DNA of 64,000 nt. Source: Bordetella flabilis (GTDB lineage Bacteria > Pseudomonadota > Gammaproteobacteria > Burkholderiales > Burkholderiaceae_B). The DNA is taken from contig NZ_CP016172.1 of the NCBI RefSeq assembly GCF_001676725.1, positions 62,001 to 126,000 on the forward strand, in the 5' to 3' direction. Position numbers and translations under genes: made by a program. The notes beneath the pieces are model-generated. The model was not told the DNA's origin. It worked only from the letters and a program-made list of their open reading frames with translations, and searched no databases. Below, piece by piece: positions 56,735-64,000 of this stretch; position 1 is the stretch's first letter; each line of letters begins with the position of its first letter.

Positions 56735-58348
56735 TCAAGCTTGCGCCCTGTCGCCGAAAACCCGTCCGCCATGTTCGCGCATCGCGTGGAATTTCACATC
56801 CGGATACAGCTCCTCGGCGACACGTAATTGCGCGGGCGAGCCGATCAGAAACGCGGCCGCGTCCACCACATCATAGGCGATATGTGCGGCATTGGCATCC
56901 ATGAACTTGCGTAGCGCACGGGGGTCTTCGGCGGTAATCCAGCGGGCCATCGTATAGCGCGACGGCATCAAGCGGGCGTCCGCGCCGTACTCCGTTTTGA
57001 GCCGGTGCTGCACCACTTCGAACTGCAATTGGCCGACCGCGCCGAGCAGCATGGCGCCGCCCGCGGCCACCGGCCTGAACACCTGGATGGCGCCTTCCTC
57101 GCCCAACTGGGCGAGGCCCGTGCGCAGCTGCTTGGTCCTGAGCGGATCCTTCACTTCGACCGCCTGGAACAGCTCCGGCGCGAAGAAAGGCAGTCCGGTG
57201 AATTGCAAAACTTCGCCTTCGGTCAGGACATCGCCCAATTGCAGTACGCCATGGTTGGGGATGCCGATGACATCGCCTGCATACGCCTCGTCGAGCAGCT
57301 CGCGGCGCTGCGACAGGAAGGACACGACGTTGTTCGGGCGCATTTCCTTGTTGGTGCGGCAGACCTTCAGGCGCATGCCGCGTTCGAAGCGGCCCGAACT
57401 GACGCGCACGAAGGCGACGCGATCGCGGTGCGCAGGGTCCATATTGGCCTGCACCTTGAAGACGACGCCCGTGAAGCGCGGCTCGTCCGGTTGCACGACA
57501 CGTTGCAGCGCTGGCCGGGGGCCCGGGCGCGGCGCCAGTTCGACCAGTGCGTCCAGGACTTCCTGCACGCCGAAATTGTTGATGGCCGAGCCGAAGAAAA
57601 CGGGCGTCTGCCGACCCGCCAGAAAGGCTTGTGCCTCGAACGCGGGCGCCGCTTCGTTGATCAGGCCGATCTCGCCATGCGCTTGCTCGAAGGCATGGGG
57701 AAAGCGGCGTGCAATCTCCGGGTTGTCCAAGCCCTGGATGAATTCGTCATCCTGCCCGCGACGTTCCTGGCCGGGGCGGAAAATACGCATGCGGTCCTGC
57801 CGGATGTCGAACACGCCGCCGAAGGATTTGCCCATGCCCACCGGCCATGAGAATGGCACCGCGTCCATGCCGAGGTGGGACTCGATCTCGGCCAGCAGGT
57901 CCAGCGGTTCGCGGACTTCACGGTCCATCTTGTTGATGAACGTAATGATCGGCGTGTTGCGTGCCCGGCAGACCTGGAGCAGGCGCTTCGTCTGCGGTTC
58001 CACGCCGTTGGCCGCGTCGATCACCATCAGGGCCGCATCGACCGCCGTGAGCACGCGGTAGGTGTCTTCGGAAAAGTCCTGGTGGCCCGGGGTATCGAGC
58101 AGGTTGATCACGCAATCGCGGTATTCCATCTGCATGACGGAAGACGCCACCGAGATGCCGCGCTGCTTTTCGATTTCCATCCAGTCGGAGGAGGCATGCC
58201 GGCTCGCCTTGCGGGCCTTCACGCTGCCGGCGATCTGGATGGCGCCTGCGAACAGGAGCAGCTTTTCGGTCAGCGTCGTCTTGCCGGCGTCCGGGTGCGA
58301 AATGATGGCGAAGGTCCGTCGCCGCGCGACTTCTTGAGGAATATTCAT
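56735..58348 (-). CDS. prfC: Peptide chain release factor 3
   Basis: 537 residues, translational GTPase that recycles RF1/RF2. P-loop HPDAGKTT (18-25), switch II DTPGHQDF, G4 NKMDRE, then domains II and III. QRGISVASSVMQMEY is typical of RF3 rather than EF-G. Start ATG 58348, with AGGA upstream. Confidence 0.95.
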   Translation of the reverse strand: MNIPQEVARRRTFAIISHPDAGKTTLTEKLLLFAGAIQIAGSVKARKASRHASSDWMEIEKQRGISVASSVMQMEYRDCVINLLDTPGHQDFSEDTYRVLTAVDAALMVIDAANGVEPQTKRLLQVCRARNTPIITFINKMDREVREPLDLLAEIESHLGMDAVPFSWPVGMGKSFGGVFDIRQDRMRIFRPGQERRGQDDEFIQGLDNPEIARRFPHAFEQAHGEIGLINEAAPAFEAQAFLAGRQTPVFFGSAINNFGVQEVLDALVELAPRPGPRPALQRVVQPDEPRFTGVVFKVQANMDPAHRDRVAFVRVSSGRFERGMRLKVCRTNKEMRPNNVVSFLSQRRELLDEAYAGDVIGIPNHGVLQLGDVLTEGEVLQFTGLPFFAPELFQAVEVKDPLRTKQLRTGLAQLGEEGAIQVFRPVAAGGAMLLGAVGQLQFEVVQHRLKTEYGADARLMPSRYTMARWITAEDPRALRKFMDANAAHIAYDVVDAAAFLIGSPAQLRVAEELYPDVKFHAMREHGGRVFGDRAQA

Positions 58349-58379
58349 AGGACGGAAATTTTACAGTCCGCTGGGGACC

Positions 58380-59009
58380 CTAGTGCGAGCGCCGGAACAA
58401 CGCAAGCAGCACGCCGGCAACCATGAACAGCGTACCGAAGGCCCGGTTCATCCATTTGATATGTACCGGGTCGCGCATCAGGCGCAGGACCTTGGCGGCC
58501 AGCAACGTATAGAAAGCCATGGCCACGGTATCGGTGAGCGCCATGGTGGCGGCGATCGCCGCATACTGGCCCGCGAGGGGATGTGTCGCGTCGATGAATT
58601 GCGGCACCACCGCCAGCAGGAATACCGTGCCCTTGGGGTTGCTGGCATTGATGAGGAAACCGCGCAGGATCAGCGAGCGCCGCGACTCCAGGACATTGGC
58701 CGCGCCGTCCACCGTCACCGGCGCCTGCTCCGCCCGGAATTGGCGCCAGCCCAGGTAGATCAGGTAGCCGACGCCTACATACTTGACGATGGCGAACGCG
58801 GTTTCCGACGTGGCCAGCAGCGTGCCGAGCCCAATTCCCACGACCGCCAACTGGAACATGATGCCCAGGATGAGGCCCGCCGTATTCCAGTAGCCGCGCG
58901 CAAAACCATAGCGCAGCCCCGATGTCATCGCGGATAGCGCGCCCGCGCCGGGTGAAAACGATATGGCCCATGCGGCCAGCATGAAGGTCAGCCAGGTGGC
59001 AAGCGTCAT
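58380..59009 (-). CDS. RhtB/LysE family amino-acid exporter
   Basis: 209 residues, six helices; ISFSPGAGALSAMTSGLRYG near the N-terminus and LINASNPKGTVFLLAVVPQFI in the middle. Homoserine, threonine or similar export is likely. Start ATG 59009; the upstream open frame overlaps the helicase and is low-complexity. Confidence 0.86.
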   Translation of the reverse strand: MTLATWLTFMLAAWAISFSPGAGALSAMTSGLRYGFARGYWNTAGLILGIMFQLAVVGIGLGTLLATSETAFAIVKYVGVGYLIYLGWRQFRAEQAPVTVDGAANVLESRRSLILRGFLINASNPKGTVFLLAVVPQFIDATHPLAGQYAAIAATMALTDTVAMAFYTLLAAKVLRLMRDPVHIKWMNRAFGTLFMVAGVLLALFRRSH

Positions 59010-59136
59010 GACGGTCCTCGGTGTCCTGTCGCGTTGATACGGAATGCAGACGGTCTGTCCGGCGTGGCCGGGATGCGCGGGCGTCGCGCAGCTGGCGGCG
59101 CGGCGCGGTCGCCAAGCGCCGTGCCGCCCGCCAGGC

Positions 59137-60633
<1,497 letters not shown>

Positions 60634-60937
60634 GTACAACTCCAGCGGCAGCCTGTCGCTCAAGTTGAGTGACTCCAATCTAGGCAGACGATAAGGAGGA
60701 AAGGGAAAGGCCCTTCAGGCAAAGCCCGGGGCCAGGGCGACGCGGCGAATACCGCAAGGCGCGTGTGCGGATTGGCACTGCACACGGCGGGCATTGTAGC
60801 GTAATAACGCCCTCCCGCCGGCCGGGGGACGACGGTATTGTCCTGTAACGCTTTCGACGGTCCCAGGCCGTATCGGTCAAGACCGGGCCGAGGGTGACTC
60901 CCTATAATGCCCGGCTTGTCAGCAAGGGATTGGGCAT
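60634..60937. other. 304-bp divergent region, rhlE / DUF945 gene
   Basis: No gene supported. A perfect TATAAT at 60903-60908 faces the DUF945 gene without a good -35. The rest is the probable rhlE leader. Confidence 0.5.
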
Positions 60938-62551
60938 ATGAAAAAAGCAATCGGTGTGGTCGTCGGCGTCGTGGTCGTGGCCGGTGCGGCCTGGGCAGCG
61001 GGCGCCTGGTACACGGGTGAGCGCCTGGAGGCGGTCCTGCGGCAGCGCGTCGACGAAGGCAATGCCCGTTTGCAGGCCTTGTTGCCCGGCGGCAAGGCCA
61101 GCCTGTCGCTGGAAAGCCTGGACCGGCACCTGTTTTCCACCGATGCCCGCCTGCAAGTGCGGCTGCGCGCCGACGCCGTCGCCGGGCAGCCCCCCGGACG
61201 CGAGGATGTCGTCGATATCACGGCGCACATCGGTCACGGCCCCTTCCCGCTGGATCGCCTGAAACGCGGGCAGATCATGCCGGTCATGGCCGCCGGCACC
61301 TTTGCCTTGCAAGAGAACGATACCGTTCGTCCCTGGTTCGCCGTGACCCAAGGCGCGGCTCCCCTGTCCGGCCATGCAGCCATCGGATATTCGCAGGCGG
61401 TGGACGGCACCGTCACGCTGGCACCGGTGAAGCTGGCGCGCGACGGCACCGTGCTGGACTTTTCCGGCCTGGCGCTGGACTTCTCCCAGGACGCGGACAA
61501 GCGGACCCGCCTGGACGGCGCCGTCGACGCCTTGTCCTTCAAGACCGCCGATGCGGAGTTGCCGAGCCAGGTCGAAGTCACGGGGATCACGCTGGTGACG
61601 GATATGCGGCCGGGGCCAGCCGACCTGCAGGTGGGCAGCAATGTGCTGTCGGCCAAGCGGATCGCCTTTACGCCGGCCAACCGCACGCCGGTGGTCCTGA
61701 CCGGCTATACGCAACGTACCGAAGCCAGCGAAGCCCAGGGCGGGCTGGCGCTGCACGGCGCGTATGACGTCGCCATGCTGAACGTGGCCGGCCAGGACGT
61801 GGGCCAGATACAGGTTGCGCTGGGCGCGAAAAACCTGGCGCCTGAAGCCTTGCAGTCGCTCGCCACCCTGTATGGCCGCCTGTGGTCGCGCGGGATGGAG
61901 CAGGCGCAGGCCAGCGGCGATACGCCCCCGCCCGACCTGACTCCCGAGGAAGAGGCGCAGGCGCTCGCCGCGCGCCAGGCCTTGCTGGCAGGAAATCCCA
62001 ATTTCTACATCGAACCCATCCTGCTGAAGACGCCGCGCGGCGAGGCACGCTTCACGTTGAGCCTGGACCTGGCCGATCCCGGCCCGGCCGATCAGCCCAT
62101 GGAGGAGCGTATCGCGCGCACGCTGCGCAAGCTCGACGCGCGCGCCTCGGTGGCGCAGCCGCTGCTGGCCGCCCTGCTGTCGCAGAGCATGCAGCGCGAC
62201 GGCATGGACGCCACGGCGGCGGATGCGCAAGCGCAGGCCCTGTCCGGCGTGCTGGCCAAGGCCGCGGCCGATTCCGGTTACGCCACCGTCCAAGGGAGCG
62301 ACATCGTCTCGACGTTGCACTATGCCGACCGCATGGTCGACCTGAACGGCACCAAGATGCCGCTGGAACAGTTCGCCGGGCTGGTGCTGCAAGGCGCCAT
62401 GGGGGCGATGGGTCGATCCGAGCCCGACATGGATGTGCCGGATGACGCCCCGGATGCGGACGAGCCGGACGAGGACGACGAGCAGACCCCCGTGCCGGGC
62501 AGTAGCGCGCCGGCGCCCGCCCCGCGCACGAAAGCGGCGCCGGGCCGCTAG
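60938..62551 (+). CDS. DUF945 family protein (YdgA-like)
   Basis: 537 residues. One N-terminal membrane helix (about 3-24), then a large beta-rich periplasmic domain of the YdgA/DUF945 type (GASLSLESLDRHLFSTDARLQV-like start), ending in an acidic Asp/Pro-rich tail (about 495-520). Function unknown. AAGGG precedes ATG 60938. Confidence 0.8.
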   Translation: MKKAIGVVVGVVVVAGAAWAAGAWYTGERLEAVLRQRVDEGNARLQALLPGGKASLSLESLDRHLFSTDARLQVRLRADAVAGQPPGREDVVDITAHIGHGPFPLDRLKRGQIMPVMAAGTFALQENDTVRPWFAVTQGAAPLSGHAAIGYSQAVDGTVTLAPVKLARDGTVLDFSGLALDFSQDADKRTRLDGAVDALSFKTADAELPSQVEVTGITLVTDMRPGPADLQVGSNVLSAKRIAFTPANRTPVVLTGYTQRTEASEAQGGLALHGAYDVAMLNVAGQDVGQIQVALGAKNLAPEALQSLATLYGRLWSRGMEQAQASGDTPPPDLTPEEEAQALAARQALLAGNPNFYIEPILLKTPRGEARFTLSLDLADPGPADQPMEERIARTLRKLDARASVAQPLLAALLSQSMQRDGMDATAADAQAQALSGVLAKAAADSGYATVQGSDIVSTLHYADRMVDLNGTKMPLEQFAGLVLQGAMGAMGRSEPDMDVPDDAPDADEPDEDDEQTPVPGSSAPAPAPRTKAAPGR

Positions 62552-62578
62552 GGTCACGGGCACGCCGCGCCCGGCGTC

Positions 62579-63946
62579 TCAGTCCAGGCGCTGCGCCAGG
62601 CGCTCGACGACGTGGGCGCGGCGTGGACTGTCCTGGTAGTCCGGCGTCATGCCGCACCATGCGGGCTGGCTGCGGGCTTCCTTGATCTCCGCCGGCAGGC
62701 CGGCCTCCCGCCATGGGTCCTTGTCGCTGTCGCCGAGCCGGAGCGGTTCACGCGCGGCGTGGCCGCGGCGCTCCAGCGCCTCCACCAGCGATCGTTGCCG
62801 CAGCGCCAACAGGCGCAGCACCGCGTCGTCCACCGTCAGTTCACGGCGGCCGCGCAGTTTGCCCCCGAGCCGCTTGCCGTAGCGTTCCACTCCTTGCCAC
62901 ATGCCGCCCGCCGCCGCGCCGATAAGGGCGGCCGTGCCCAGGCTGATGCCGGCCAGCAGCAGGTCGACGGTCGCGCCCGCCATGGCGCCCGCCGCCATGC
63001 CGAAGCCGACATCCACGCCGGCGTCCTTCAGTGCCTGGGGATGAAAAAGGTCCATGCCCCATCGCTCGCCGGCCAGCGGCAGCGGCGCCTGGGCGTAGTC
63101 TTCCGGACGGAAGTTGTACAAGGCCAGCAGCGCTTCGACGCAAGCCTGCTCACGCCGGCGCGCCAGGTCCCGTAGCCGTTCGGTGGCCTGCGCCACGGAA
63201 GCTTCGTCGGTGTCGCACGACAGGCGCAGCGCGGCCATATCCACAAGCAGTTCGCCGATCAGCCGCGCCGCGGCGCGCCGGCGTTCCCGGCGGGCCTGCA
63301 CCAGTGCCCGCGCCAGGCTGTTCAACACCTCGGCGTGGCGATCGAGCAGCACGGCCAGTCTTTCGTAGAGTTGCGCCTCGCCATCCAGCGGCGGGGCCAC
63401 CGTGTCGAACTCCAGCAGCGCATGCAATCCGAGGCGCGCCATGGCCTCGCGCCATTGCGCTGCGCGATGCTCCTTGGCATGAACGAAGTTGAGGATCGGA
63501 AGCAAGGGTTTGCCGCATGCGGCAAGCAGGGCCAGTTCGTCGCGGTGCTTGGCGAGCACCGGATCGCGCGCATCGATGACGTACAGGGCCGCGTCGCATT
63601 CGAGCATCTTGCCCAGCACGCGCGCTTCCTGCTCGAAGCGCCGGCGGGCTTCCGGCGTATCCAGGAACAGGCGGATGCGGTCGGGCCCGTCCAGCCGGCG
63701 GCCTGCGCAAAGCGCGTCGATGTATTCGAGCAGGGCGATGCTGTCTTCCATGCCCGGTGTGTCGAACCAGGACAGCACCGCACGGCCTTCGAGCTGTAGC
63801 CGGGCTCCCTGCACCTGGCGCGTCGTACCGGGGCTGTCCGATACCTCGCCGAACTGCGCATCGCGCGTCAGCGTGCGCAGCAGCGAGGTCTTGCCGGTGT
63901 TGGTATGGCCGACGACGGCGATATTCAGCAGCTCACCCATGCGCAT
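62579..63946 (-). CDS. GTPase with DUF3482 domain
   Basis: 455 residues. N-terminal Era/TrmE-like GTPase (about 6-190): G1 GHTNTGKTS, G2 in SPGTTRQV, G3 DTPGM; the G4 NKxD is replaced by NFVHAKEH. The C-terminal DUF3482 domain (about 200-455) has a Gly/Ala-rich hydrophobic segment (GFGMAAGAMAGATVDLLLAGISLGTAALIGAAAGG) that probably inserts in the membrane. ATG 63940 is an alternative, two codons in. Overlaps the stop of the upstream gene. Confidence 0.85.
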   Translation of the reverse strand: MRMGELLNIAVVGHTNTGKTSLLRTLTRDAQFGEVSDSPGTTRQVQGARLQLEGRAVLSWFDTPGMEDSIALLEYIDALCAGRRLDGPDRIRLFLDTPEARRRFEQEARVLGKMLECDAALYVIDARDPVLAKHRDELALLAACGKPLLPILNFVHAKEHRAAQWREAMARLGLHALLEFDTVAPPLDGEAQLYERLAVLLDRHAEVLNSLARALVQARRERRRAAARLIGELLVDMAALRLSCDTDEASVAQATERLRDLARRREQACVEALLALYNFRPEDYAQAPLPLAGERWGMDLFHPQALKDAGVDVGFGMAAGAMAGATVDLLLAGISLGTAALIGAAAGGMWQGVERYGKRLGGKLRGRRELTVDDAVLRLLALRQRSLVEALERRGHAAREPLRLGDSDKDPWREAGLPAEIKEARSQPAWCGMTPDYQDSPRRAHVVERLAQRLD

Positions 63947-64000
63947 CGCCCAACCATTGCAGCGGCCGATCCGCGTCGCGGAGGATCGCCTCGGGCCGCA
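63933..64000 (-). CDS. 3' end of the upstream gene (probable DUF2868 partner), partial
   Basis: The frame reading RPEAILRDADRPLQWLGDAHG ends at a TGA (complement of 63933-63935) that overlaps the GTPase start. DUF3482 GTPase genes commonly follow a DUF2868 membrane protein gene; only 21 residues are visible, so the identity is inferred. Confidence 0.4.
   Translation of the reverse strand, partial: RPEAILRDADRPLQWLGDAHG

Overview
This is 64 kb of very GC-rich chromosomal DNA with dense, mostly short-spaced genes on both strands and long non-coding shadow frames opposite the real genes. Gene content and order (argS, a SPOR-domain gene and dsbA in a row; smg next to topB; a LiuR-controlled leucine-degradation operon; many ABC importers and LysE/EamA exporters) suggest a betaproteobacterium of the Alcaligenaceae, close to Bordetella or Achromobacter. 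That placement is an inference from familiarity with these gene orders, not from a search. I saw no rRNA, tRNA, insertion sequence, prophage or CRISPR array.

Layout. 1-4.7 kb: 5' part of topB, a DUF2157/GDYXXLXY membrane protein, gluQ and smg. 4.9-15.6 kb: a probable amino-acid-derivative catabolic region, with a PLP aldolase of the 3-hydroxy-D-aspartate/D-threonine type, a four-gene polar amino-acid ABC importer, a soluble chemoreceptor-like protein, a GntR/FCD regulator, an M20 hydrolase, an allantoate/N-carbamoyl amidohydrolase and an acetylornithine-type aminotransferase. Three promoters here share a TTGTATACAA-like palindrome and probably form one GntR regulon. 15.7-23.6 kb: the leucine/isovalerate operon (isovaleryl-CoA dehydrogenase, thiolase, both methylcrotonyl-CoA carboxylase subunits), the MerR regulator LiuR, and an MBL-fold hydrolase, with a perfect 20-bp LiuR-type operator and a second degenerate one.

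23.6-32.2 kb: small transporters and redox proteins (SugE, AhpD-like, MocR regulator, azoreductase, LysE), metC, dsbA, a SPOR protein and argS. 32.3-37.0 kb: a Sec-signal-bearing RHS polymorphic toxin whose C-terminus is a DUF2235/Tle1-like lipase, plus two small conserved or unknown genes; no immunity gene is obvious. 37.1-48.7 kb: an amidase, then a LacI regulator followed by two ABC importers and a GpdQ-like phosphodiesterase. Identical TGAAA-N4-TTTCA operators stand before the regulator gene and before the second (Ugp-like) importer, which points to phosphodiester or glycerol-phosphate scavenging.

48.7-64 kb: leuA (long form) preceded by a candidate leucine attenuator with a CTA-rich leader peptide; rpoN divergent from a small membrane protein; bfd and bfr separated by a LysR/EamA pair; prfC, a RhtB-type exporter, an RhlE-type helicase, a DUF945 protein, a DUF3482 GTPase and the tail of its upstream partner. 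The strongest leads are the three regulons that can be read directly from shared palindromes (GntR, LiuR, LacI), the leuA leader, and the orphan secreted RHS-lipase.
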